Below, one piece after another: positions 25,391 through 37,024 of a stretch of 64,000 nt of DNA (the stretch's first letter is position 1; each line of letters starts with the position of its first letter). The stretch lies in NCBI GenBank assembly GCA_022702705.1, contig CM040421.1:70984121-71048120 (forward strand), written 5' to 3'. The DNA is from Papilionanthe hookeriana x Papilionanthe teres. Its lineage: Eukaryota; Streptophyta; Magnoliopsida; Asparagales; Orchidaceae. The notes under the pieces were generated by a model, which did no database searches, was not told the origin of the DNA, and saw only the letters and a list, made by a program, of their open reading frames with translations. The position numbers and the translations under genes were made by a program.

Positions 25391-26640
25391 CTAATAAGAA
25401 TAGGTTAGGAGCTATTCTCATGATAATTTTCTACGCATAAAATTTTTGGTGATGGTGACAATATTGTTGAGAAGGAAGGTGAACTAGTTGGTTCATCTAA
25501 CTTTTAGTTTGGACTCAAAATTCTTTGTTGTTAATATTCAAAGAAAAAAACTTCTTAATCATTGAATCAAAACATCTATTTGTTCGGTTTCATCAAATAA
25601 GGAATTCTCTATGGGACATCAGTGAGCTTTTATCTTGGTGTATGATACACACAAGAAGTACTTCACTAATATATCTTCCACTAGAATATAATAAAGCCAT
25701 GTCCCTGGGTTATGCTAATTGTTTGTGGGGCTACTATTAGTTTTTTTATAATATTCTATGGGTCTCATCATTCTAAAGAATTCTAATTCGAAAATGCTAA
25801 ATTTATGATGAGGTTAAGAATGTCTGTAAAACTTTAAGTTGGTATCTACATGTGGAGACTATGTGATTGCTTCTAGTGGTGAAGGTGAAAAGACTGCTAT
25901 CCCAAGTTCTCATGATTTTCTAGTGAGATGGAAGACTTTGTTGTTTATTACTGAAAAAGGAATAGAAGATGTGTACTTTGTATATTTTGTTTCTTATCAA
26001 TTATAATTGATAACTTAGAACGTAAGGGGCCAGTTGTATTTATACCATATATACTTCCTATTTTATTTATGGAATAAAATCTTGATTCTTGTGAGATTAC
26101 TTTTCTTTCCTTCTTCTTCCCATTGATGTGGTATTTTATCTTTTTTGTTTTTATGTGTCTCGGCCTGGTTATTGTAAAATGTTTTACTCCAACTCTAGGC
26201 AAGTTCCTTGAGTCTTATGTATGAGGCATTTTCAAGATATTTCACTTACTCTGACGGGGTTTGTCTTCTTTTGTACACAAAATGAATAAGACGAGAATAC
26301 AATAATCTTTATGTTCATGGTTAATTAATTTAAGGATATTCTTAGCAAAGTTACTTATGAATTTGACCTACATATGATTTTACTTCCTTTGATGAAAGAG
26401 AATTATCATAGGTAGGCTTTAAGCTACACTTATAAGATTTTGTCATTTGGGAGTCTCCAATCTACCCAATAGAGGGTTGTTCAAACCATTCTGGTAGAAT
26501 CCCTTAACCACTTGGTCATGATAGCTTATTTTAGTCTATTATATAAATAGACATTGACATATTGAAATTTGGGTTGTAAATTTTGTAGATGAGTTTAGGC
26601 ATGTATAATAAATACTTTTCTTTTCTATTGGTGTTTGTGC
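25391..26640. other. unassigned, probably decayed element 3' region
   Basis: AT-rich; lies beyond the integrase end of the minus-strand Tat element and may include its untranslated region. The 71-codon + frame at 25525 matches nothing I recognise. Confidence 0.4.
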
Positions 26641-27730
26641 ATCTCCTTTTTAGAGATTAAAAATTATTAGGTCATCCTAGCTCAAAATTCTAGGTACTTC
26701 CTTGCTAAGGTAAGTATCATGTCTATATGATCCAGGTTTGGCATGCTCTTTGATGATATATGGTCATGTCCACGAAGGATCCAAGTTTTTTTAATGTTTG
26801 GATCATGAGCTACAACATTCACTTTTTTTATTATACATTTGTCTATCTTGAATTTTTGGTCTCTAACTCTTGAGTTTCATTTTTCATCTTTTTTTTTTTG
26901 CTTTTTCTTGATGCAGAAAGGATTGGTCTTTAAGTTCTTCTATGAAGTCCAAGGAATTGCATAATCCTTCACGGTTTAGCTTTCCATTAGCCTAGTTTAT
27001 ATTCTTCAAAATTTGTAGGAGTCAATACTATTGACTGTGCACTTCATAATCCACAAGAATTATTGTGTCAACTCCATGCTATAAATCTAAGGGAGTTTGG
27101 CTAACAAATATAGAAGACATAGTGAAAAGTGCCCACAGAATTGATGGCATCACCTCAACCCATTTGCTATTATCACTCTTTAATCTCTTTTAAGCAATTT
27201 GAAAATAAGCTTGTTAACAGTTTCCACCTGGCAATTAGTCCTAGGATGGTGCATGGATATGAATTTTCCTAGCTACTGTACAATTATTTTACTCTCTTGT
27301 TAGCGAATTGATTATTTTTGTTAGTAATATTTACCATGTGTAAACCCTATATGTATATATTGTTTTTTTATATACTACATTGATCATGATCTTGGCCAAA
27401 GGCTTAGCTTTGATCCACTTTAATAAATAATTTATCATTGTCATGATATATTTTCATTGCCCTTAACTTGAATGGAATGGTTTGAGGAGATATGTTCTCC
27501 ATACTGTGAAAGGTTAAGGAATTTTTATTGGTGTAACATGTATGAAGGTTGTTGTCGATAGGGGCAAACTTTAGATATAGTTTACTTTTTTTGAAAAATT
27601 CTTCGGCATCTTTTCTAAGTGTTGGCCAATATTGACATTGACTCAGTATTTTGTTCTTCAGGAGTCTTCCTCCTAAATTACTTCTACATTTTTCAGAAGA
27701 AACTTCATGCAAGATTGTGGCCATGTCATT
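26640..27730 (-). pseudogene. Tat integrase remnant
   Basis: The zinc-finger region is best preserved (27404-27724, with LHEV, NLGGRLLKNKI and YWPTLRKDAEEF). Two of its expected cysteines have been lost. Core fragments include LLKWIKAKPLAK and HHPRTNCQVETVNK (about 27240). The C-terminal KNLDPSWT and PGSYR motifs lie near 26800-26730. Stop codons interrupt throughout. Confidence 0.78.
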
Positions 27731-28124
27731 TCCTTAATTCATTTAAGAGAGATTTAAGTAATATAAAAATTGAATAGCTCGTCGTCAATTAAGTAACGTG
27801 CATAATTAATTTTAAAATTTTGAGGATCTTTGAACTTAGCTGGGATGGTGCATGTTGATAGATATTCTTTAACTAGATCTATCTAGCATGTGTAACTTCT
27901 AATTCAAAATTTACAACTTCAGCCTCTTTAATGGTGGGCTAATCCAAGTCACAAACCACATGTTGTTGATGCTTTCTCCCATCTAAAGGAGAATATTAAT
28001 TTGATTTTCTTCTCATGAAATATGTTTGATATGGAAATAGTTAATTTGTGTATTTTAGCTTTATTTTTCACCAAATATTTACGCATAATATCATCTTGCA
28101 CTTCAAATAGCCCATTAATACTAA

Positions 28125-28823
28125 TAAAGACATAATTGCTGCAAAGCATCCATGAATCACACAATTATGCGTGTTATTCAAGTAGTACACATGATAGAGT
28201 CCATGAATCGATTCTTTGAAGAATGATTGAACTTCAAAGATGAAAATTTTCAATCCTACTATTTTTGAATCTAGCAAGAATGTGCAAATTTATGTAATTT
28301 TTAAATAGTAAAAACTTAACGAACAAGGTGAGAATTGCAATGAAGTTTTATGATGCTACAATGAAGCATCAACACCTGTGAACTACTCAAATCATTAAAA
28401 TACTTGAAGTGTCTCCTAGTCACTGATATGTGACATCTAATTGTTGGTATGTGGTATCAAGGAATTAACCCTGAGCATCGGAGTGCATACGATTTGATGC
28501 TTACTTTTCAGATACTCAGGTCATGGTTTTTTGGGCTTTGAGTGTTTAGGTGCTAATTTTTAGCATCTAGTCACCTAGGTGTTGAGGTGATTGTGCCTAC
28601 TTTCCACTTTCTTTCTATATCTGGGCTCAAATCCTAGCTCCTTAGGAGCCTAGGTGCTCTGACCTGATGCTGAGGTGTCGCTCCTCTACTTAACCTTTCT
28701 TTTTTGTTCATTAACTCTAGTGAATTTTCTATCCTAAATCCTGTAAAATATATCATAAGAAACTTCCCAAAGTGTAATATTAATATAGAAATAGACTAAA
28801 ATAAAAAATATATATAATCACAT
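28125..28823 (-). mobile_element. Athila-type LTR fragment nested in the Tat element (copy IV)
   Basis: The RNase H homology stops near 28830 and resumes near 28125. The intervening minus-strand sequence has the AGTGTAAT/ATTACACTTTGGGAAG LTR 5' motif (about 28780) and GC-rich CCTAGGTG motifs (28475-28690) like copies I-III. The ends and target duplication are not resolved. Confidence 0.55.
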
Positions 28824-29289
28824 TTCCAGTACACAACAACTCTCAACTGGATGTCTGATTTTGTGAGCATATGGGTCACTCCAATTTTAAGAGAGAATCT
28901 TAATATAGTGACAAGGGCTTCATACTCTGCTTTGTTGTTGGTTATAACAAAATTATTTTAAAAAGAGTGGTATAATGTGAATCCAAAAAGATTTTGAAGA
29001 ACTGTACATGCTTTCTTTCTTTGGTTTTTAGATGCTCCATTCATTTATAGTATCCAAAGTTATTCTTTATCATCATTAGCTTTTTTATTTGTTAAGTCTT
29101 TGAAAGAAACAACCATAAAATGGGTGACTATGTGAACTTTGATTGTATTTCTGGGCGTTTAAATGATGTCGAGCTCACTTAGCACCACTAACCATTTTAA
29201 TAGTAATCCTGAGTGATTGGTTTTAGATAATGCCGATTTCAAAGGATGAACAGTCATCACTTGTATGATATGAACATGGAAGTATGGGT

Positions 29290-31450
29290 GTGTGGACCTC
29301 ATTTTTGCTGAGTTCTAGTTTTTCTCCTAGAACTTAGGATCTAGCCTTAGGGTTTTCCTATTGAGTATCCTAGATGACTACTTCGGAGTTTTAACCACTT
29401 CTTGGCTCTTTTATGAAGTTTCACATTGGTGTTCTCAAACCCTCAACACTTGTTTGAGTTGGTTTAGATCAAAATGAGGAAGTTCAAAGAAGAGTTTCCA
29501 TAAGACCATGAGGCCCTAGAAAAGCCCTTTATGATTTGGACACTCACTTCACCCTACATACACATTGACACCGCCACTTCACATCTCCACACCCTACACT
29601 CTATTACTTCACATCATCACACCCTACACTCCCTCACACCCTACACTCCATCACTACCTTCATAACCCTAATCCACCGAAAATCCAAAATTACCAAATTT
29701 ACCCAAAATTACCAAAAATGTCCAAAATTATCCTAATTTCTCCAAATTACGCAAATCACTCAATTTCCCACCTCCATTTACCAAAATTATCCAATTGCCT
29801 TAATTTTTATCAAAACTACCAAATCGGTCAAATTTTCATAAAAATTACCAAATTGACCCACCTTCCACCAAAATTACGAAGTGCACTTTAAATCCATCAA
29901 AAACCAAAATCAAATCCAATCCCATCTAATTTTAAGCCCAAATCCAAAATTACCCTAGTTCAAATCCAAAATCACCCCAAGTGCATCCTAAACCCAAAAT
30001 CCATCCAAATTGAACCCTCATGCCAAATCCAACTTCACCAAGCCTAAGCTCTAAATTCCATTATGAAAAATTCAATATTTCATGAAGCTAATCAACATTT
30101 AATTTAATCACCACAAATCTAAATCTAAAGCCCAAAGCTACGACCAAGACCAACCCCTCATGACCCATTTCCAAAGCCCACCAAGCCAAGCCCAACTTTC
30201 AAATTTATTTAAAACAAAATTAACATGACAAAATTTAGCCTCCGTATCAAAATTAATCAAGCTTAAAGACCAAGTTTCATGAATAATCAAACCTAAAGTG
30301 GAATTCATGAAGACCTTACCAAAAATTAAAATTCTCATCCACCTTCTTTAATACAAGACATGTAGGACATGCATGAGCCATGGGCAAGCCATGTGGCCTC
30401 ATCTAAGCTAAATGGAAGCCATGAAGCTATGCATGAGCCTCAAGTGAGCCACCATACATGAATAGCAAAAATAAGACCCTCTTTCAAGATCCCCCCAAAA
30501 GTTCTTAACCACTAATGACTCACATAAACCCATAATTAAGTCCTCAACCCCATGATTGGGACTTGTCCAAGCTGACCATCAGCTCTAGCCACCACGGAGA
30601 GTCACCCAAACCCATTTCCATGAGCCAAGCCCAAGTCAAAACCAAACCTAGCCTAAACCCTTTTTCCATTTTCATTCAACACATCTACCCATGATACACC
30701 CAAATTGGGTTCACAACTCTCTAGCATTGACCTCCCACAGCCTGATGGTGACCTCCCATGGCCTGGCCGACCACCATGACTACCAAAAAACTCAAACCCG
30801 AGAGCCACCCTCATGGATAAAACCCAAAATTCAACCCATATTACTTAGATCACCTCCATTGGACCTTTCTCACTGTATACTCTCAACATATGCAACCTTT
30901 TAACGAGCTAATTGTAGCCCTAGCTCTCCCCCATTATCGAGCCTATAAATGGAAACCCTCACGGCCAAATGGGGTGTATGCACAAACCTTAGGTGAAGTC
31001 TATCAAATTGATCCCAAACATAATCACACTTACATGAATCTCATTCCCACTATCCTTAGCCCCACTTCCCCATCGAGAAACCCTAATTTCTCCACTGAAA
31101 ATGAGGACATTTTTGGCCATCTCACCAAACCCCGCAAAACTTCAAATTAATCCTTCTATAAGCTTCCCCATAGCCTAAAACCACTTCCTCAATCAAGATA
31201 CCCCTCTCTCGTGACCTCTGCACCTAGAGCTGGGCTAAACTCAATCCACCATTTGGTCTAGGTCATACCTAGACCCATCTACAGAGCAAACCAACACTTG
31301 TAGGAGGTTTGTCGTGTTAAAGTGAAGCTTTTTAACCAGCCTATTTGAGGCCTCACCTCTTGGGCAAATGTATAGCTCAATAATCCCTAAATTTGCCTCA
31401 GTTGTGAAGATGCTCAACTTTTCATGTCCACTTAGTAATACATATTCAAT
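29290..31450 (+). repeat. strand-skewed repeat, copy D'
   Basis: C/A-rich on the + strand (CCAAAATTACC, AAACCCAAATCC), inverse of copy D. A TATA-like CCTATAAATGG at about 30940 followed by 500 bp of leader-like sequence hints at an LTR. The proline/threonine/asparagine-rich frames (for example 29565-29891) are compositional artefacts. Confidence 0.55.
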
Positions 31451-31753
31451 ATCTTGGGTAAAGGTATAGCTTGAAAATCCCTAATTTTGCCCTCAGGGAG
31501 ACATTTTCTAGCCATTGGACGAGTTTCATAGATGTGCGGAAAGAAGAGCTAACCATGAGAGTTAATGGTCAGGGAGTTACTTTTAATGTGATGAATTCAA
31601 AAAAGTATCCAGCAAAAGGAAAAAATGATGAATGTTATAGAATGGAGATTATCGATGATTTAAGTGATACCATTTCCGAGAAGGTTATGAAGGTAACAGA
31701 GGACAAAAAGAACTAAAGTATAAAAATAAAACTGATTTTTAGATAAAGTTATT

Positions 31754-32700
31754 GTGATAACAACTGAGGATTCAAATTATTTTCATAAAAATTTTGAGAT
31801 TTTGGATACTACTGAAAGTTGTAAACCTCTTATTCCTTTAATTGAAAAATCTCCCGAACTTGAGATGAAGGTACTCCCTACACATTTAAAGTTCGCTTTT
31901 CTTGGGAACTCCTCAACATTAACTGTTATAATATCCTCAAACTTAACTGAAGATCAAGAAGAAAAATTAATGGAAACTTTGAGAAATTACAAGAAAGCCT
32001 TTCGATGGAAGTTAGCAAATATTAATGAAATCATCCCTTCAATTTGTAAGCATAAAATTTTAATGGAATATAAACATAAGCCTAGGGTAGATCTTCAAAG
32101 GAGATTAAATCCTATCATGGAAGAAGTACTGAAGAAGGAAATTTTAAAATGGTTGGATGATGGAATTATTTATCTTCTTTCTAATAGTGCTTGGGTTAGT
32201 ATGATTCACTATGTTCTTAAGAAAGGGGAGTGACCATAGCTGTAACAAACAGAATGAATAATTACAACAAGAAAAGTTATTGGGTGGTGAATTTGTATTG
32301 ATTATAGAAATTTAAATCTCGTCATAAGGAAAGATTACTTTCCTCTACCTTTTCTGGACCAAATGTTGGATAGGCTAGTTGGGCATCGATATTTTTGCTT
32401 TTTGGATGGATATTCAAGATACCACCAAATACCTATAGCTCTTGAGGATCATGAAAGAACAAAATTTACAAGTCCCTACAAAACCTTTACTTTTAGAAGA
32501 ATACTCTATTGTCTATGCAATGCACCTGCAACTTTTCAAGGATGCATGATGTTTATTTTTTACGATCTAATTGAGAAAAGAATTGAGTGTCCATAGATGA
32601 CTTTTTAATTTTTGGGACCTCCTCTGATTCATGGTTAGATCATTTAGCAAGAGTTCTAAAATGTTGTGAAGAAATAAATTTAGTTCTTAATTGAGAAAAA
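31754..32700 (+). pseudogene. Athila-type reverse transcriptase remnant
   Basis: Conserved blocks visible are RRLNPIMEEVLKKEILKWLDDGIIY (31754-32233 frame), then CFLDGYSRYHQIPI (about 32395). CNAPATFQGCMM lies at about 32517. The DDF catalytic motif follows a stop at about 32595 (the usual MDD position reads as a broken IECP*MTF in the first frame and DDF in the next). Not functional. Confidence 0.85.
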
Positions 32701-33089
32701 TGTCAATTTATGGTTGCGGGAGGAATAGTGTTTGGACAAATACATTTCTTAAAATAGCATGGAAGTAGATCATCAAAAATATAAGTTATTGTTAATTTAC
32801 CTCCTCCTATTGGAGTGAGAGGAGTTTGGATTTTTCTAGGACATGCTGGGTTCTACATGCGTTATATTAAAGATTTTTTAAAATTGTCAAGCCTTTGTGC
32901 CATCATTAGGAAAAAGTATGCATTATTTGATTTTAACCAAGAATGCCTACATGCCTTCAATTTATTAAAAGGAAATTAATCACTGTACCTATTATTGCTT
33001 CACTTGATTTAAAAAAACTATTTGAATTAATGTGTGATGTGAGTGATTATGCTATTGGGGTTGTGTTAGGGTAAAAATATGATACAATA

Positions 33090-33461
33090 TACAATATCAG
33101 TAAAACCCTTAATGAAGCTCAAATAAATTATGCTACTATTGAAAAGGGATTATTGGCAAAAATATATGCATTTGATAAATTTAGATCATATCTAATTGGG
33201 GCTAGTTGTATTGTGCATACTGATCATTCTATGATTAAATATCTAATGCTAAAGAAGGACGCAAAACCAAGGTTACTCATATGGCTCCTTCTGATGCAGG
33301 AAATTAACTTTGAAGTTGTGGATTGGAAGGGATCTGATAATCAATTTGTTGATTATTTATCAAGGCTTGAACAGGAAAATTATAGTAATTTAGATGATGA
33401 AATAAATGAAATTTTTCCTGACGAACAATTATACCCTATTTTTGAGTGGTGTGTTTCATAG
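33090..33461 (+). pseudogene. Athila-type RNase H remnant
   Basis: One frame of about 100 codons keeps AFDKFRSYLIGA, IVHTDHSMIKYLM, KKDAKPRLL and DYLSRLE, typical of Ty3/gypsy RNase H followed by the integrase linker (FPDEQLYPI). Upstream catalytic regions are broken. Confidence 0.85.
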
Positions 33462-33529
33462 TATGTTGATATAGTTAACTATATAATTAGTGATATTTTA
33501 CCTTACAAATTAACAATCCACCAAAAGAA

Positions 33530-34726
33530 TAAGTTCATTCATGATGCAAGATTTTACTTTTGGGACAACCCTTATTTATATAAGAAATGCAAGGATTAAA
33601 TTATCTAAAGATGTATAACATTTGAAGGACCCAAAAAATTATTCAAAAATGTTATCAATATGATTTTGGTGGACATTTTGGAGTAGATAAAACTGCATGT
33701 TAAATTCTTCAATCTAGATTTTATTGGCCTACATTATTTAGGGATACTAATATTTATGTAAAAACATGTGATAGACGTTAGAGAATATAGAGTATTTCTA
33801 AAATGAATAGAATGCTCCTAAATTTTAGTTTAGAAGTTGAAATTTTTGATGTATGGGGTTTGGATTTACGGGACCATTTATACCATCTATAAAAACATGT
33901 ATATTTTAATTGATGTGCATTATGTTTCTAAATGGATTAAAGCAATCGCTTTCCCAATTGTGATGCTCGAAGTGTTGCAAAATTTTTAAAGAAAAATATT
34001 TTTACTAGATTTGGAATGCCTAAAGTGATAATTATAGATGGGAGAAGCCATTTTAAGAACCAAGAAACATTAACTAAGAGACATTAAATTAAACACAGAA
34101 CTGTCATAACTTATCATCCTCAGACCAATGGTCTAACTGAAGTGTCCAATCATGAAATTAAAAAAATATTGGAAAATACTATAAATCCTAATAGAAAAGA
34201 TTGGTCAGTAGACTTGATTATGGGCCTATAAGACTGCTTATAAAAATCCTATAGAAATGACTCTATATAGAATCATATTTGGAAAGGCTTGTCACTTGTC
34301 AGTTGAGCTGGAGCATAAAGCTTATTGGGCAGTAAAAGAATTTAATTACAATTTGAAAGATGCTGGCAAAAAACAATTATTACAATTAAATGTGCTCGAG
34401 GAAATTATAAATGAATCTTATGAGAATGCAAAAAATTATAAGGAAAAGATTAAAATGTAGCATGATTAGAAGATTTGAAGAGAAGATTTTAAGCATGGAC
34501 AAGGGGTTTTATTATATAATACTAGATTGAAACTATTTTCTGGAATACTTAAGTTCAGGTGGTCGGGGCCATTTATTGTGATAAAATTCTATCATTATGG
34601 TGTTGTGGATATTTAAGATCTGAAAACTGAAAGAATATTTAAAAGGAGCATACACATATTGAAACCTTACATAAGTGAAAACATGCCTATGTTTGATGAA
34701 GTACTGATATTGAGCAAACAAGAGTA
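33530..34726 (+). pseudogene. Athila-type integrase remnant
   Basis: Visible are a zinc-finger region (GGHFGVDKTA and FYWPTLFRDT) and core pieces with the catalytic residues in context (FDVWGLD; IIIDGRSHFKN; HPQTNGLTEVSN). The C-terminal segments read GPFIVIKFYHYG and TERIFK. More than ten stops or shifts. Confidence 0.82.
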
Positions 34727-34729
34727 AAC

Positions 34730-36034
34730 ATTGAATACATCGGGCTGATGACGTTAAACCAAGAGCTTCGAGGGAGGTAACCCATAGTTATCTGTGTGGT
34801 TTGATTTCTATTGTTTGTTGTTGATATGTTGATTGTATTATGTCTTTATGAGCTCTACTTGATAAGAGGAGGCACTATACACTAATTTAATGATCGAGAT
34901 AAGGTTGGGTTTATTAATTGGACCTAAGGTGAAGTGGTGCTTATTTGAGCACTGGTGCCTGGGTGCCAAAACACCATTGTGCGGGAGCTTGATGCCTAAG
35001 CGCCTAAATATGGAGCCTAGGTGCCACAATTCAAAAAATTTGATTAAACTGCCCCTTAGCAGTTTGAACCCACTTCTTCCCTTTAAAACCACCCTAAACT
35101 TGCTTGGGGATCTTAAGTCTTCATTATCTTATCATTGGAAGTGATTGGGAGGACAAATTGAGAGCAAGAATCCACTTTTTCTAGAGATTATGGCATCAAG
35201 ATCCATGGAAAGCAAGAACAATGGAGTTTATGATCGAAAGAAATTCATCAAAAAAGACGCTAAAACCTATTACAATGGATTTCCTGCAGTTAATATTGAA
35301 GGTATTGCAGCAAGGATCAAAAAGATTGAGGAGGATATTGCAAATATTCATGCCAAAGTTAGTAGCATCTCCAATCAATTTGATAATCTGGGTGCAATTA
35401 GATAATTTGGCATTTCTAGGAGGCTCAAGTAAGGATGTATCAAAAGAACAATTGGATCGGAGAAAAGTTTACAGAAGAATTTCGTCATGTTCCTTTTTTT
35501 AACCCTTTTGTGCAGCACCAACCGATGAATATGAATGTTGAGGAAAATAGTGTTAATTATTACAAGTAATGGTGATATGTGTCTAATCTAATATTTAAGT
35601 TTGTTTGATTTAGTGTTGATCTCGAATTTGTAGGTCAACTTGTCTGTTTAGTTGTGTGTTTGAATTTGCTTATCGACTTATGTAGGTCTGATGTTTGTTA
35701 GTTTGTATTAAAATGATGTATTTGTTCGTGGTTTAAATTAAGTTTGTGAAATTGATAGTTGGTGTTAGTGTGCTTGAATATATTAGATTGTTCGTATTTA
35801 AAAGCATAATACTTGTGTAAATGAATGTCGGGAGAATTTTGTAAGAAGATTAAATTATCAAATTGATGTTGAATAGAGTAAATTAGGGTCCGTAGGCCTT
35901 AGGTTTGCCGTGATTTTATCTAAAAAAATTGAAATTTGTAAAGCTGAACATTGGCGCCTAGGCACTAAAACCTGGTGTCTAAGCGCTAGTTACCAGTGAA
36001 GCAGGGCGCCTAAGCACCAAATCGATGCCGAACT
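34730..36034 (+). other. post-pol region of the Athila-type element, with GC-rich motif blocks
   Basis: Apart from the small ORF, the stretch has two GC-rich CCTAGGTGCC-like motif blocks (34946-35025 and 35952-36030). The segment before the second block resembles the LTR sequence ahead of the motifs in copy III. A T/G-rich, TTTGTT-repeating segment runs at 35570-35860. Confidence 0.45.
35172..35405 (+). CDS. unknown coiled-coil-like ORF downstream of Athila pol
   Basis: About 78 codons from an ATG at 35190. The N-terminal half is basic and polar; the C-terminal half (AARIKKIEEDIANIHAKVSS) has heptad spacing. It sits where some Athila elements carry an extra ORF, but I do not recognise it and cannot exclude a chance frame. 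A short leader with TTTAAAA lies near 35080. Confidence 0.3.
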   Translation, partial: PLFLEIMASRSMESKNNGVYDRKKFIKKDAKTYYNGFPAVNIEGIAARIKKIEEDIANIHAKVSSISNQFDNLGAIR

Positions 36035-36204
36035 TGTCGAAATAGCTTAAGTATTTTAAAAAATAATTAAATTTATTTGATAATTTGAATAAATAAACAT
36101 AAATAAGCACTAATAGGATGAAGCCGCTAAAGTAACTTGTCAAACTCGCGCTTGATTTGCAGCCCTATGCTACTCCGTGCATAAGTGGAAACCATATATC
36201 GATT

Positions 36205-36212
36205 TGGGCCCA
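36205..36212 (+). promoter_or_regulatory. site II (TGGGCC) motif, displaced from the RPL17 core promoter
   Basis: TGGGCCCA matches the TCP-bound site II element that usually accompanies telo-boxes in plant ribosomal-protein promoters. It now lies about 680 bp upstream of the telo-box, because a hAT MITE inserted four bases beyond its 3' end. Without the insert and one target copy the spacing would be about 50 bp. Confidence 0.6.
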
Positions 36213-36216
36213 CATC

Positions 36217-36838
36217 TAGGGCTGTCAAAAAAGCTCATTGTTCGCGAACAGTTCGTGTTCGGCTCGCTAGAGAGTTCGTATTTGATTCGTTCGATAACCA
36301 AACGAGACGAAAACAAACAATTTTTTTGTTTTGTTTGGTTTATAAACAAACCAAACACAAACAATCATGTGTTCGATCGTGTTCGAATCATTATTGTTTG
36401 AAATATAAAATAATTTAAAATAATTATATATAAAAAATTTATTATATTTTAAAAATAATTATATATTCTAAAAATTTATCATATTTTAAAAACTTAAATC
36501 TTATAAAGTTTATCTAAAAATTTATTATCATTTTAACAATTCAAATAATTCAAACAATACAAACAAATTTGAAAGATTTCAAATAATTCAAATAATTCGA
36601 ATAATTCGAATAATTCGAACAATTCGAATAATTCAAATAATTTGAATAATTCGAATAATTCGAACAATTCAAATAATTAAAATATTTCAAACATTTCAAA
36701 ATAATCTCAAATAAATCAATAGAACACGACGATAACTTCACTAACAATTTTAAACATAAACCTATTTCAAATACATTTAATTTCAAATGAGTCGGATACA
36801 ATCGCTGTTCATTTGTGTCCTGTTAATTTGCACTCTTG
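36217..36838. mobile_element. hAT-type MITE in the RPL17 promoter
   Basis: The 622-bp element is flanked by a perfect 8-bp target duplication CCCACATC (36209-36216 and 36839-36846), the hAT hallmark. The left end reads TAGGGCTGTCAAA. The right end is an imperfect inverted match (minus strand CAAGAGTGCAAAT). It shares GTTCGTGTTCGGCTCG-like sequence with the hAT element at 48265-48918. It has no transposase and is non-autonomous. A 9-bp AATAATTCG-like minisatellite fills 36541-36690. Confidence 0.85.
36541..36690. repeat. 9-bp minisatellite inside the hAT MITE
   Basis: Degenerate tandem copies of TTCGAATAA/TTCAAATAA run for about 150 bp. The spurious low-complexity Asn/Tyr/Ser frame here is not a gene. 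Confidence 0.7.
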
Positions 36839-36890
36839 CCCACATCTATTAGGAGCCAGAGAACGTGCGATGGTGTCGCTTGCTCATCGA

Positions 36891-36900
36891 TTTAGGGTTT
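36891..36900 (-). promoter_or_regulatory. telo-box upstream of RPL17
   Basis: The + strand reads TTTAGGGTTT, i.e. AAACCCTAAA on the minus strand. The telo-box is a known element of plant ribosomal-protein and translation-factor promoters. It lies 14 bp upstream of the TATA box and about 125 bp upstream of the start codon. Confidence 0.8.
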
Positions 36901-36913
36901 CCTTTCAAGGTTC

Positions 36914-36920
36914 TATATAA
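36914..36920 (+). promoter_or_regulatory. TATA box of RPL17
   Basis: TATATAA lies about 105 bp upstream of the ATG, with GC-richer sequence downstream that would be the 5' UTR. Transcription would start near 36945-36950. It is a core promoter motif inferred by position. Confidence 0.7.
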
Positions 36921-37024
36921 ACGCCTCCATTTCGTGATCTGCCGTCAGCCAGTGGAGAGCAACAAAAATAGGAGGTTGCGGCGCCAACCCTTCCGCCCGA
37001 CGGAGACCTCTGCAACCAGGCATC

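Larger units (their letters stand above)
26640..29290 (-). mobile_element. decayed Tat-type Ty3/gypsy element (RNase H to integrase)
   Basis: The minus strand carries, in order, the end of the RT-linked RNase H (about 29280-29090, with VMTVHPLKSALSK and LSELDII) and an additional RNase H (about 29040-28840, with WILMNGASKN and TNNKAEYEALVT). An LTR fragment follows (28823 to about 28125), then the rest of the extra RNase H (DDIMRKYL) and the integrase. The second RNase H is the hallmark of the Tat lineage. Many stops and shifts show great age. RT and gag are absent, cut off by copy D'. Confidence 0.8.
31490..34730 (+). mobile_element. decayed Athila-type pol region
   Basis: Order on the + strand: protease end and linker (31490-31860), RT (31880-32700), RNase H (32990-33460) and integrase (33530-34726). 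The post-pol GATGACGTTAAACCAAGAGC motif (34747-34767) then matches the minus-strand element at 1360-1400. Gag and the 5' LTR are missing, so the copy is 5'-truncated. Stops and shifts occur in each domain. Confidence 0.85.

Noticed and set aside
25440..25740. Possible Ty1/copia polyprotein end on the + strand
   Set aside because: The 71-codon frame and neighbours show no copia RT, RNase H or integrase motif.
29565..29891. 108-codon frame rich in Pro/Thr/Tyr/Asn
   Set aside because: Compositional artefact of the C/A-rich repeat D'.
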